In this document: piece by piece, positions 25,683-34,015 of the stretch
Position numbering within the stretch: the first letter of the stretch is position 1
How the letters are laid out: each line of letters begins with the position of its first letter
Assembly: GCA_944325435.1 (NCBI GenBank)
Contig: CALVAC010000002.1
Coordinates: 62,001 to 126,000, forward strand
DNA length: 64,000 bases
Reading direction: 5' to 3'
DNA from: an uncultured Bacteroidales bacterium
GTDB lineage: Bacteria > Bacteroidota > Bacteroidia > Bacteroidales > UBA932
Position numbers and translations under genes: made by a program
The notes under the pieces: generated by a model
Database searches by the model: none
What the model was told of the DNA's origin: nothing
Seen by the model: the letters and a program-made list of their open reading frames with translations, nothing else

Positions 25683-26121
25683 GCTCCAGAGATTTCTGGA
25701 GACGATGCATCTGGATGGCTGGCCGGAGTTGCGTCCGGTGATGGTGGTGTCGGCCGGGGATGCGACGAAACATCTGGGCGGCGGGGTGGTCGGTCCCCAG
25801 TTGCTGGCGGCGTTTCCGGAGGAGAGCCAGTCCGGGGATGCTGATACCCGTGTGAGCCGGATATCGACGGTGCTGTTTGTGCTGGAGAAGGATATGGAGG
25901 CTGCGCGGACTGCGGCTTCGGAGCGTGACCAGTATGCACGGCTGCTTGAGATGGCGGATGCGGTGGTGTCTGCCGTGGAGTCAGCCCTGACGGAGCCGGG
26001 CTTTCCGGGGTGCACATGCCCTCCTCTGGCGGGGCTGGACCTGGAGTCTGTGGATGTGGTTCCGGAGCTGAGCCTGTTCGGCGGCTGGAACGGTTACAGT
26101 ATCGAGATGGTTTTCAGTTGA
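25657..26121 (+). CDS. Hypothetical virion-operon protein, 154 aa
   Basis: The ATG at 25657 (MRRLQRLGRLQRFLE) is inside the end of the previous gene. The protein may be a head-tail joining or tail-completion protein, judged only by size and location. The C-terminus ends GGWNGYSIEMVFS. Confidence 0.5.
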   Translation: MRRLQRLGRLQRFLETMHLDGWPELRPVMVVSAGDATKHLGGGVVGPQLLAAFPEESQSGDADTRVSRISTVLFVLEKDMEAARTAASERDQYARLLEMADAVVSAVESALTEPGFPGCTCPPLAGLDLESVDVVPELSLFGGWNGYSIEMVFS

Positions 26122-26122
26122 G

Positions 26123-26485
26123 ATGGGTGTAAGGGAGCGTTTTGTGCAGGAGGTGCTGTCGTCGGAGGCCGACAGGATGCTGAGGCGGCAGGGTGCGAGG
26201 ATATCGGAGGTGACGGTGTCGCGTTCGGGTCGGTTGCTGCACGGCCGGGATGTGTCGGTGTCCGGGGGTGCGGAGCTGGACGGGAAGCTGACCCTGACGC
26301 ATCCGGTGTATGAGCGGTTTCTGGATATCCGCAGGCGCGGTGCTTCGGGCAGGAAGTCGAACCGGAGGATCCATAACCGGTTCGTGTTCGGGGCGTATGC
26401 CTCCATTGCGGAGCGGCTGATGTACGGGCTGACCGAGGATGTGGCGGCGCGTATCAGGGCCGAGCTCGACGGTGCCGGTGATTGA
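26123..26485 (+). CDS. Hypothetical virion-operon protein, 120 aa
   Basis: It follows the previous stop by one base. A basic protein with a loop rich in Arg and Ser (RRRGASGRKSNRRIHNR) and a helical end. It is the last gene before the toxin-antitoxin-chaperone cargo. Tail completion is possible; no family recognised. Confidence 0.5.
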   Translation: MGVRERFVQEVLSSEADRMLRRQGARISEVTVSRSGRLLHGRDVSVSGGAELDGKLTLTHPVYERFLDIRRRGASGRKSNRRIHNRFVFGAYASIAERLMYGLTEDVAARIRAELDGAGD

Positions 26486-26603
26486 CAGGTGATTTATAGG
26501 TGATTTCAGGCTGACCGGCTTCCTGGCTTAGTCCTGGTGCGGTCTGTTGTCGTTCTGATATACAGTCGTTCGCGGTTGTGTTGCGTTTTTAGAAAAATTT
26601 CTA

Positions 26604-26611
26604 TACCTTTG
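26604..26611 (+). promoter_or_regulatory. Promoter of the toxin-antitoxin-chaperone operon
   Basis: TACCTTTG is a perfect -7 box 51 bases before the first gene. The surrounding DNA turns AT-rich here, marking the cargo edge. Confidence 0.75.
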
Positions 26612-26662
26612 CAAAACTTTTCTGAAAGATTGTTAGTTTTGACTATTAAAGGAGGATGTATT

Positions 26663-26920
26663 ATGGACTTTTTACAGCAGTTGAAGCAATATTTTGCTGT
26701 CACTTCTCCTGAACAGTTGGAAAAGGACTATGATGAATTGAGAGAATTCAATAAGATTGGTCCTACAGTAGATGAATATCTACAATATGTAGATGATTTT
26801 CAGGAAATAAGAATTTCAGAAGAATCAATATTGAATCCAGAGTTTTCTCTGGATTTTTTGTATATAATAAAATATAATCATTATGAGTCAGGATATAAAA
26901 AGAGCCGCTTTTTCTCTTAG
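26663..26920 (+). CDS. Probable antitoxin of a SecB-dependent TAC system, 85 aa
   Basis: The ATG at 26663 follows AAAGGAGG, an unusually good ribosome-binding site for this genome. The protein (MDFLQQLKQYFAVTSPEQLE) is small and acidic, with a hydrophobic and aromatic C-terminus (FSLDFLYIIKYNHYESGY). Such C-terminal segments act as chaperone-addiction regions in TAC antitoxins. Its 3' end overlaps the chaperone gene by 38 bases. Antitoxin function is inferred from context only. Confidence 0.6.
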   Translation: MDFLQQLKQYFAVTSPEQLEKDYDELREFNKIGPTVDEYLQYVDDFQEIRISEESILNPEFSLDFLYIIKYNHYESGYKKSRFFS

Positions 26921-27308
26921 GGGTTATCGATTTGACAAAGTGTCGTTGGATTTGGCCAGTTTGAAACAGGATTCCGTCTTTGATTTGGATTTCAAACCGT
27001 CAGGGGTCTTTCATCAAGAAACTGGTGTCTTCAAATTGACATTTCTGTTCTCTGCCAAGATTGCAAATGTTGATGTTGTGTCTGTTAATTGTCAGTCGGA
27101 ATTTATGTTTGAGGATGTCAGGAGATTGGAAGATATTCCTGACTATTTCTATGCAAACAGTATAGCTATATTGTTCCCTTATGTTCGCGCCTTTGTCAGC
27201 ACTGTATCATTGCAGGCAAATATTCCTCCTATTATAATACCTACTTTGAATCTTTCGCCATTGAAGGATTATCTTAAAGTAAATACTGAGGTTTCAAATG
27301 GCAAGTAG
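26883..27308 (+). CDS. SecB-like chaperone of a TAC system
   Basis: This 141-residue protein matches SecB in its C-terminal hallmark: YANSIAILFPYVRAFVSTVS followed by NIPPIIIPTLNLSPL. An N-terminal strand region (VFDLDFKPSGVF) comes first. Standing between a small acidic protein and an ART-like toxin, it is most likely the dedicated chaperone of a toxin-antitoxin-chaperone module of the CmdTAC kind, where the SecB-like partner stabilises the antitoxin until phage infection. Confidence 0.85.
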   Translation: MSQDIKRAAFSLRGYRFDKVSLDLASLKQDSVFDLDFKPSGVFHQETGVFKLTFLFSAKIANVDVVSVNCQSEFMFEDVRRLEDIPDYFYANSIAILFPYVRAFVSTVSLQANIPPIIIPTLNLSPLKDYLKVNTEVSNGK

Positions 27309-27867
27309 AAATATCACATTGTATCAGGCGGTTGAAGACCGGAATAATTGTGATGAAGTCGAACAGAATGGGCCGTATAAGTGTGTTTCCGGCAATGCGT
27401 GGCTTGGTGCTGGCTATTATTTTTGGGATACAAATATAAGTCTGGCACATTGGTGGGGCAGGACTGCGTACAGAGGCACCTATATGGTTTGCCGTATAGA
27501 TTATGTCTGTGACTATGATGCGGTGTTTGATTTGGTAGGGAATATGGAAGCCTTGCAGTTGATGAAACAGACTTCTGCCTTTTTGAACAGTGTCGGGAAA
27601 CCATGTACTGTTTCCGGTGCCATTGAATATCTTAAACGGCAGACAGATTTTAGGAAAAAATATGTGGCTGTCAGGGCGAAAGATGAGAAATCTCCCGAGA
27701 AAGAGGACAGGATGTTTTTTATAAGAGGGGATAGACCTTATCTGAATCTTAATCCAAGGATACAGTTCTGTTTTTTTGACAAATCGGTATTCAATGGGTA
27801 CGAATATAAGATTGTGTATCCAGAAAAATATACTGCTGTGGTCGATATGACAGATATGACTATCTGA
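27298..27867 (+). CDS. ADP-ribosyltransferase-like toxin (CmdT-like candidate)
   Basis: This 189-residue protein overlaps the chaperone gene by 11 bases. It opens with NITLYQAVEDRN, then has LGAGYYFWDTNISLAHWWG, which matches the G-x-G-x-YF and helix pattern of ART/PARP-fold enzymes. The strand MFFIRGDRPYLNL and an end with acidic residues follow. With the SecB-like gene upstream it fits the toxin of a CmdTAC-type anti-phage system, in which the toxin ADP-ribosylates mRNA. The catalytic Glu cannot be assigned with certainty. AT-rich codon use separates it from the virion genes. Confidence 0.68.
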   Translation: MASRNITLYQAVEDRNNCDEVEQNGPYKCVSGNAWLGAGYYFWDTNISLAHWWGRTAYRGTYMVCRIDYVCDYDAVFDLVGNMEALQLMKQTSAFLNSVGKPCTVSGAIEYLKRQTDFRKKYVAVRAKDEKSPEKEDRMFFIRGDRPYLNLNPRIQFCFFDKSVFNGYEYKIVYPEKYTAVVDMTDMTI

Positions 27868-27888
27868 TCCCGGCTGGGCGGTCGGGAT
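27867..27888 (+). terminator. Terminator of the TAC operon
   Basis: ATCCCG pairs with CGGGAT around a 10-base loop, followed by a T run. It overlaps the toxin stop region. The 130 bases between it and cassette C are G-rich with no gene. Confidence 0.65.
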
Positions 27889-27998
27889 TTTTTGTGCCCG
27901 GGGTGGTGCGGAATGGGGCGAAGATAGGGTTTCCGGGAGCGAAGGTCGGGATTTCGGGCGGTTTTTGTCCGGTTTTGGGGGCGGAGGGGTGTTTTTTG

Positions 27999-28029
27999 TT
28001 TGGTTTTTCGGAATTTGTTGCTACCTTTG
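27999..28029 (+). promoter_or_regulatory. Promoter of RNA cassette C
   Basis: TTTG (27999-28002), a 19-base spacer and TACCTTTG (28022-28029). It is identical to the cassette B promoter over the whole -33 to -7 stretch. Confidence 0.85.
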
Positions 28030-28034
28030 CCATT

Positions 28035-28221
28035 GCCCAAAGAAACAATACATATTTTTCTATCTTTTCTGCCGTGTGTATTTTCACCAGAAAAAATAGA
28101 TGATTGCCCTGCATACGGTGGTTTTTTCGTCCGGGAAACCTGGCGGAGGAAATACGGCAGAATATGTTGTACTCTTTGGGCCCACCTAAGTGCGGGGCTT
28201 CGTCGTAATATATGTTGTGTT
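28035..28221 (+). ncRNA. Tagged leader RNA, copy C
   Basis: Copy C has the same architecture: 5' tag from 28035 (GCCCAAAGA then a bulge and ACAATA), P1 in 28060-28100, P2 (28106-28113 with 28191-28198, here with one G-U), the P4 hairpin around 28128-28144, and pseudoknot strands 28071-28075 and 28154-28158. The antitag TGTTGTACTCTTTGGGC (28165-28181) pairs with the gene tag at 28224-28240 through 17 pairs, one of them G-U. The 5' tag keeps GCCC while the gene tag has GTCC, and both pair. It is the only copy in front of a different protein. Confidence 0.82.
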
Positions 28222-28569
28222 ATGTCCAAAGAGTACAACAATGTCAGCCTGAAGGGGCTGAGGGCGTGCAAGGGTGCCGTGAACGAGCTTGTGTGCCGTA
28301 CCGCCGAGCTGGCGGGGTGTTTCAATCTGCTGCGTGAGCTGGCGGATGCAGGGCGTGTGCCGGTGGATGTGGATGCGATTGCGGAGTGCCGGTCGATGCT
28401 GGGGGTTATGAACCGTCTTATGTGCCGGCAGATGGCGGAGCTGAAGTCGATGCAGATGATGGGTGTGATGGACCGGGCTTCGGAGCGAGAGGCGGCGAGG
28501 GTGTGTGATTCTGTGCCGTCTGCTTCTGCGGATGTGTCAGTTTTCGAGGGAGGTGAGCCATGGAGATGA
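28222..28569 (+). CDS. Hypothetical protein of RNA cassette C, 115 aa
   Basis: The ATG at 28222 is placed relative to the tag exactly as in the other copies, and codons 2-7 (SKEYNN) are written by the tag. The protein is unrelated to the A/B/D proteins: helical, with many Cys and Met residues (LRACKGAVNELVCRTAELAG). Its stop overlaps the next gene, so it is part of the tail operon and could be a tail-assembly chaperone. An upstream in-frame extension would read through the structured leader and is rejected. Confidence 0.7.
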   Translation: MSKEYNNVSLKGLRACKGAVNELVCRTAELAGCFNLLRELADAGRVPVDVDAIAECRSMLGVMNRLMCRQMAELKSMQMMGVMDRASEREAARVCDSVPSASADVSVFEGGEPWR

Positions 28570-28811
28570 GGGGTCTGGTGTTGCCTCAGGTTGATGGGGA
28601 GCTGCTTGAGGCGATAGCGTATGTGCATGAGGCTGGGCGCGTGTTCGGGAAATGGTCGGACCAGGTCCGGAGGGAGCATCCGGACTTCTGGGATTTCTAT
28701 TCGGAGGACATCATCCGTGTGTCTGGAGGTCTGAGCGATGCGGAGACAGGCGCGGCGTTTCTTGCTGGGATGAAGCTGCCGTATGATTCGGCGGAGGGGA
28801 AAGAGGAGTGA
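28560..28811 (+). CDS. Small tail-operon protein, 83 aa
   Basis: It overlaps the end of the cassette C gene by 10 bases (alternative start ATG 28566). The protein (MEMRGLVLPQVDGELLEAIA) is acidic. Two small overlapping genes before a tape measure gene resemble the tail-assembly chaperone pair of siphoviruses, though no slippery sequence was identified. Confidence 0.55.
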   Translation: MEMRGLVLPQVDGELLEAIAYVHEAGRVFGKWSDQVRREHPDFWDFYSEDIIRVSGGLSDAETGAAFLAGMKLPYDSAEGKEE

Positions 28812-28921
28812 GGCGTTCCCCGGCGGGTCCGGGGGTGCTTCTTCTTTTTGACATTTTTAATACATTTTCCCGCACGGCCGGGAGGTTCTGCGGGTTTTTC
28901 ATTGGTTTTGAGGATTTTTCG

Positions 28922-28929
28922 TATATTTG
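28922..28929 (+). promoter_or_regulatory. Promoter of the small membrane-protein genes
   Basis: TATATTTG lies 17 bases before the start codon at 28947, which also has an AAGGAGGAG ribosome-binding site. Confidence 0.6.
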
Positions 28930-28946
28930 GAGAAAAGGAGGAGATT

Positions 28947-29213
28947 ATGTGGCCTTTCTATATATCCGGCGGTGCGGCTCTGATAGCTGTTTTGATTCTT
29001 CTCTATCAGAGGTACAAGGGGAGTATTCCGAAGGTTCTTGCGCTTCTGCTGCTTCCTGTGTTGTTGCCGATATCGTTGCTGGTGTATATTGTATATGCTT
29101 TTGTGAGTCCCAAGGCGAAAAGGTGGCTGTCTGTCGAGGAGAAGGGGTGTATACTGTATTTTGTCTTCATAGCTGTTATGATCGGGATCGTGGTATTGGC
29201 TCTTTCTCTGTGA
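28947..29213 (+). CDS. Small membrane protein, 88 aa
   Basis: The ATG at 28947 (MWPFYISGGAALIAVLILLY) follows an AAGGAGGAG site. Three hydrophobic segments are visible: near the N-terminus, in the middle (VLALLLLPVLLPISLLVYIV) and at the C-terminus (YFVFIAVMIGIVVLALSL). It may be a moron affecting the host envelope, such as superinfection exclusion, because it lies outside the normal virion gene set. Function unknown. Confidence 0.6.
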   Translation: MWPFYISGGAALIAVLILLYQRYKGSIPKVLALLLLPVLLPISLLVYIVYAFVSPKAKRWLSVEEKGCILYFVFIAVMIGIVVLALSL

Positions 29214-29258
29214 TCTGCCGCCTGATGGCGGGATGTTTAATGTAAAAATTGGAGTGTT

Positions 29259-29585
29259 ATGGGTCATATTATATGGCAGATTGTGAAGTGGTTTGCCGTC
29301 GGGGTGGTGGCGTTCCTTATTTTTGTGCTGTGTCGTTCCGATCTCGGGATGCTTGGCATTGCTGCCAGTGGGGTTCTGGTTGTAGCATTTTCTTCGATGC
29401 TTGCAGCGCTGATAAACGCCGCTGTCACGCATTCAAAATACAAGGACAATCCGCCGCAGAATATCAGGGAGGATGACAGGAGGGAGAGGGAGTACAATGT
29501 CCGTCTCGCAAAGCTGATGGCGGCAATTGTTTTCCCTTGTATTGCTATCTGGGCGATAGCCGTGTATTGTTTGATAATAGTCTGA
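29259..29585 (+). CDS. Small membrane protein, 108 aa
   Basis: It has three hydrophobic segments (FAVGVVAFLIFVLC; GIAASGVLVVAFSSMLAALI; MAAIVFPCIAIWAIAVYCLI) and a charged cytoplasmic loop (NIREDDRREREYN). It pairs with the membrane protein just upstream, and both stand directly before the tape measure gene. Function unknown; an exclusion function is a guess. Confidence 0.6.
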   Translation: MGHIIWQIVKWFAVGVVAFLIFVLCRSDLGMLGIAASGVLVVAFSSMLAALINAAVTHSKYKDNPPQNIREDDRREREYNVRLAKLMAAIVFPCIAIWAIAVYCLIIV

Positions 29586-29656
29586 CAGGGCATTATTCCG
29601 TGTCCTTTGCGAGCCGCCTGATGGCGGCTATTTTTGTGCCATAAATCAAGAGTGCT

Positions 29657-32600
29657 ATGGCATCGAGACTGAAGGAGGAGGACCTCCGGCTGAACATTAT
29701 CGTGAACGGGGACAAGGGCAGGAAGGAGATCCTTGACCTTGAGACGGCAGTAAAGGGTGCGGAGCAGTCGCTGAAACGGCTGCGCGCGGAAGCGAAGGCG
29801 ATGGAGGCTGCAGGGAAGAAGGGGACGGAGGAGTACAAGAGGACTACGGAGGCAATCCAGAGCCAGAGCGATTCGCTGTCACAGAACAGGGAGCGGCTGA
29901 ACTTCCTGAGACGGCAGCTGGATGTGAACAAGATGACTCTTTCGGAGCTCCAGAAGAATATCCGTGCGACATCGGCGGCGTTGCGGTCGGCAGTGCCGGG
30001 TACGGAGAACTGGAAGCGGCTCAATGAGGAACTGCAGCGGCTGAATTCGAGACAGCAGGAGCTTCGGTCAGGTGCCACGGCTACGGCCACTGCCATGCAG
30101 AGTCTGTCGCAGAGGCTGAGCAATTTTGTAATCAATGTGGGTGCGGCCAAATCTATAGCCGACCGTTTTCTCGGGAGCATCAGACAGGCTACCGATGCAT
30201 ATACCGGATATGATGAGGCCCTGACGGATGCGATGAAGACGACGAATCTGTCGAAGGATGAGATTACGGAGCTGAGCGAGGCACTGGCAGGTATTGATAC
30301 GAGGACTTCGCAGAATGACCTCCTGGCGCTGGCCAGGGCTGGCGGAAAGTTAGGTATCGAGGGACGGGACAATCTTCTGGGTTTCGTCAGGGCGGCAGAC
30401 CAGATCAATGTGGCCCTGTCGGAGGATCTCGGCGGTGATGCGGAGGCTGCAATCACTGCTGTCGGGAAGATGACTGACATATTCCGTCTGCAGGACATGT
30501 ACGGTGTGGAGCAGGCGATGCTGAAGGTGGGTTCTGCTATCAATGAACTGGGCATGGCATCGACGGCTAACGAGGGCTATATGGTGGACTTCACCCAGAG
30601 GATGGCGGGTATCGCCCCGAATGCGGACATAAGCATCGACAAGATCCTCGGTCTTTCTGCCACTCTGGACAAGTACGGGCAGACGGCGGAGATGTCGTCC
30701 ACCGCTTTAGGGCAGATGATACAGATGATGTTCCGTGACACGGAGACATTCGCGGGGATTGCCGGGATGTCGCTGCAGGAGTTCAGTGATATCCTCGACA
30801 ACGATGTGAACGAGGCGATGCTGCGTGTGTTGGAGGGGATGAGGAAGAACGGGGAGACCGGGCTTGCGCCTATCGTGAAGGCTATGGATGCGATGGGTCT
30901 GAACGGCCAGAGGGCATCGCAGGTGTTGGGCACGCTTGCCGACCATGTTGATGAGCTGAGGGCGCAGCAGGTGCTGGCGAACGAGGCTTTCGAGAGGGGG
31001 ACATCTCTGACAGAGGAGTTCTCGGTGAAGAACACTTCCGCCACGGCAGTACTTGAGAAACAGCAGAAGGCGATACAGGCTCAGGTGGTGGCGATAGGCC
31101 AGGATCTGATGCCGCTGGTGAACGGGGTGATGAGTGTCACCGAGGTCGGGATGAAGACATTGGCAGGGCTTGTGAAACTGCTGATGGAGAACAGGGCCGT
31201 GCTCATTGCCCTTGCGGCTGCATATACCGCATACAAGACAGTAATGACCGGAGCGAATGTGGTCAAGAAACTGATGGTCTTCTGGTCTAAGGCGCACAGG
31301 AAAGAATTGGCGGCTGAACTAATGGCCATGAGGCACGCACAGGCAGGGACTGTCGCTTTTGCTGCTGTCCAGAATCTTCTGGTTGGGAATATCAGAGGAG
31401 TAGTGATTGCTTTGAAAATGCTCAAGACGGCTCTACTGACAAACCCTATCACGGCAATAGCTACCGCTGCGGCTGCCGCTCTCGGTGTCCTGGCCGGGGT
31501 GGTGGCAAGTTCCGCGAAGAAGACGAAGGAGGTGGTGGGGGCCCTGGATGAGCTGAACGAGAAGACATCGGATTCGATTTCGAACTATACGGAGGCGAAG
31601 ACGAAGATTGACAATGAGCGGGATGCGCTGGAGAGGCTGAAGACGGCTGCTCTCGGGGCGGCGGAGGGCAGTGATGCGAGGGCGGAGGCTATCAGGGCTA
31701 TCAATGACCAGTTCGGGGATTATCTGCCCGCCTTGCTGACGGAGAAGAGCAGCAATGAGGATATCGAGACTGCCCTGAGGGGTGTGAATGATGAATTGGA
31801 GAGGAAGATATTGCTGCAGGCGAGGGAGAGTGCGGAGTCGGAGATCCTGCAGCACAGGACTGATGCGGTGAAGGCTGCCGTGGAGGGGCTGAACAAGTTG
31901 TATGAACAGAGGACGGGCGAGGAGTTGGGGGCTGGTGCCATCCGGGATGCGACGGAGGCTCTTATGGAGTATTATGATGCCCTGCTGAAGGATCCGAGTG
32001 CGAGCGGGAAGGAGCCGGGTGTGGAGTTTGTCAATACGATGAGGGCTCTGGGGATTGTCACGGACAGGGCGAACGGGCGGTTTGTCAAGCTTTCTGAAGC
32101 TTTCGAGGAGGCTACGGGCAGGGGTAGGCAGCTCCGTGCGGTGACGGATGGGCTGTATGGGGCGCGGTCTGCGGCTCTGGTGGCCGGGGATGCGGATTTC
32201 ATCGGTCCGGTGCTTAAGAAGACTGGAGCGGAGTCGGGGAGCGCTATAGCGGAGTCCACTGTCACCACTGTCACTGATACTCCGACTGTGGCCACAGTCG
32301 GTGGCGGTGGCGGTTCGGCTGCGAAGTGGTCGCTGTCGTCAGACAGTGCCTACCAGAATGCCCTGCTGAAGATGAAACGGGACTATCTGGATGGGGCATA
32401 TGAGGACGAGAAGTCATACAATGAGGCTGTGATGGAGCTGGAGATCCGGACTCTTGAGGAGAGGCTGGCCACGAACAAGGAGTCGGGGGATGACAGGCTG
32501 AAACTGGAGCAGCAGCTGGCGGACAGGCGTATCCAGCTGAAGAAGAGCCAGACGAAAGAGGAGGAAAAGGTGGAGCAGGAGGCGTATGATGCAGATGTGA

Positions 32601-34012
32601 AGCGCAGCGAGCAGCAGTGGCAGATCGAGAGGACTGAACTGATGAACCGCCATGCTCTGGAGGTGCAGGCCTTCTCGGGGTCTGCGCAGGAGCTGCAGGA
32701 GCTGAAGAAGCGTCAGGCGGAGGAACTGGCCGAGGTGGACATGCGTCATATCTCCGAACTGCAGGGGATGCTGGAGGAGCTTCTGGGGATGGATGATGAG
32801 CTGGGTCTTCCGGACAAGATCCTGTCGGATGAGGAGTATCTGGCTCTGATGAAGAAGCTTCAGTCTCTTGTGGAGAAGTCTAACGAGCTGGCAGGGAAGG
32901 GAGACGGTGCCGGGGGCGGCGGCCAGTCCCGGGATGGGGCTTCCGGGGAGGAGTCCGGGGGCGGTGCGCGGTCGTTCATTTCCGGGGCTGGCGGAGGCTC
33001 TCTGTTTGGGGTGTCGCAGAAGGACTGGAAGACTCTGTTCAAGAATATCTCGGAGGGGAAGTTCGGAGCACAGGATCTGTCGACGGTGCTGTCGGGAATC
33101 GGAGGGGCGGCCCAGGAGGGGTTCAAGTTGGCATCGAAGTGGTCGCAGATGATGGCGACGCAGGAGCAGGCTCAGCTGAAGGAGTACGAGAAGGCGAACG
33201 AGAAGAAGAAGGCTGCTCTTGAGGACAGGCTGGATGCGGGGCTGATGACGGAGGCGCAGTACAATGCGGAGGTGGAGAAGATGGATGCGGAGTACGAGGC
33301 GTACCAGGAGGAACTACAGCTGAAGCAGGCGAAGCGCAACAAGCAGATGCAGCTGACACAGGCGATAATCAATACTGCTGTGGGTGTGACGCAGACTCTT
33401 GCACAGTGGGGTGTGCCGTGGGGGCTCATCCCGGCGGCGTTGATGGCTGCGATGGGTGCTGCGGAGATTGCGATGATCGCATCGACCCCTATCACCACGG
33501 GTGCGGAGGAGGGCGGTCCGCAGTTCGTGGAGAGGGAGCAGGACGGGCGGCGGTTCAAGGCGCGTCTGGATCCGGACAGGAGGGGCTTCATCGGCAGCCC
33601 CACTGTGCTGGTTGGCGAGAACGGCGAGGAGTATGTGGTGCCTCATGAGGGTCTCGAGAACCCGACCCTGACTCCCATACTGCATTCTATCGAGGCGGCG
33701 AGGAGGAACGGGACTCTGAGAAGTCTGGATTTCAGCGCAGTGTATCCTGTGGTGAGGGCGGCAGGGATGGAGTCCGGTGGAGCTGTCCAGGGGGCTGATG
33801 CTGTGGCTGTGTCCTCTGCCCACGGCACGGCCGGACGGTCTGGGTCTGATGACAGCGGTGACAGGAAGCGGCTTGCGGAGGCTGTGGAGAGGCTGAACGA
33901 CATTCTGAAGTCTCCTATCCGGGCGGATGTGTCGATGCTGGGGAGGAACGGTTTTGTGGAGCAGCAGAAGAGGTATGAGAGGTATAGGAAGAGAGGAAAT
34001 ATAAACGGTTAG
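29657..34012 (+). CDS. Tail tape measure protein
   Basis: This 1451-residue protein starts with a long coiled coil (LETAVKGAEQSLKRLRAEAK and onward), then the tape measure core with an MVDFTQRMAGIAPNADIS-type segment. Hydrophobic stretches follow (AVLIALAAAYTAYKTVMTGA; NPITAIATAAAAALGVLAGV; near the end WGLIPAALMAAMGAAEIAM). By the usual 0.15 nm per residue the tail would be about 0.2 micrometres long. It sets tail length and is ejected with the DNA. This, with the lack of a sheath gene, indicates siphovirus form. Confidence 0.9.
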   Translation: MASRLKEEDLRLNIIVNGDKGRKEILDLETAVKGAEQSLKRLRAEAKAMEAAGKKGTEEYKRTTEAIQSQSDSLSQNRERLNFLRRQLDVNKMTLSELQKNIRATSAALRSAVPGTENWKRLNEELQRLNSRQQELRSGATATATAMQSLSQRLSNFVINVGAAKSIADRFLGSIRQATDAYTGYDEALTDAMKTTNLSKDEITELSEALAGIDTRTSQNDLLALARAGGKLGIEGRDNLLGFVRAADQINVALSEDLGGDAEAAITAVGKMTDIFRLQDMYGVEQAMLKVGSAINELGMASTANEGYMVDFTQRMAGIAPNADISIDKILGLSATLDKYGQTAEMSSTALGQMIQMMFRDTETFAGIAGMSLQEFSDILDNDVNEAMLRVLEGMRKNGETGLAPIVKAMDAMGLNGQRASQVLGTLADHVDELRAQQVLANEAFERGTSLTEEFSVKNTSATAVLEKQQKAIQAQVVAIGQDLMPLVNGVMSVTEVGMKTLAGLVKLLMENRAVLIALAAAYTAYKTVMTGANVVKKLMVFWSKAHRKELAAELMAMRHAQAGTVAFAAVQNLLVGNIRGVVIALKMLKTALLTNPITAIATAAAAALGVLAGVVASSAKKTKEVVGALDELNEKTSDSISNYTEAKTKIDNERDALERLKTAALGAAEGSDARAEAIRAINDQFGDYLPALLTEKSSNEDIETALRGVNDELERKILLQARESAESEILQHRTDAVKAAVEGLNKLYEQRTGEELGAGAIRDATEALMEYYDALLKDPSASGKEPGVEFVNTMRALGIVTDRANGRFVKLSEAFEEATGRGRQLRAVTDGLYGARSAALVAGDADFIGPVLKKTGAESGSAIAESTVTTVTDTPTVATVGGGGGSAAKWSLSSDSAYQNALLKMKRDYLDGAYEDEKSYNEAVMELEIRTLEERLATNKESGDDRLKLEQQLADRRIQLKKSQTKEEEKVEQEAYDADVKRSEQQWQIERTELMNRHALEVQAFSGSAQELQELKKRQAEELAEVDMRHISELQGMLEELLGMDDELGLPDKILSDEEYLALMKKLQSLVEKSNELAGKGDGAGGGGQSRDGASGEESGGGARSFISGAGGGSLFGVSQKDWKTLFKNISEGKFGAQDLSTVLSGIGGAAQEGFKLASKWSQMMATQEQAQLKEYEKANEKKKAALEDRLDAGLMTEAQYNAEVEKMDAEYEAYQEELQLKQAKRNKQMQLTQAIINTAVGVTQTLAQWGVPWGLIPAALMAAMGAAEIAMIASTPITTGAEEGGPQFVEREQDGRRFKARLDPDRRGFIGSPTVLVGENGEEYVVPHEGLENPTLTPILHSIEAARRNGTLRSLDFSAVYPVVRAAGMESGGAVQGADAVAVSSAHGTAGRSGSDDSGDRKRLAEAVERLNDILKSPIRADVSMLGRNGFVEQQKRYERYRKRGNING

Positions 34013-34015
34013 ATT

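Noticed and set aside
24681..26015. Long minus-strand open frame of 444 codons
   Set aside because: It is antisense to three overlapping virion genes in a GC-rich region and has Arg/Pro/His-rich composition typical of a shadow frame.
28550..28830. Programmed frameshift of tail-assembly chaperones between 28222 and 28560 genes
   Set aside because: The two frames overlap by 10 bases, but no recognisable slippery heptamer was found; simple translational coupling explains it.
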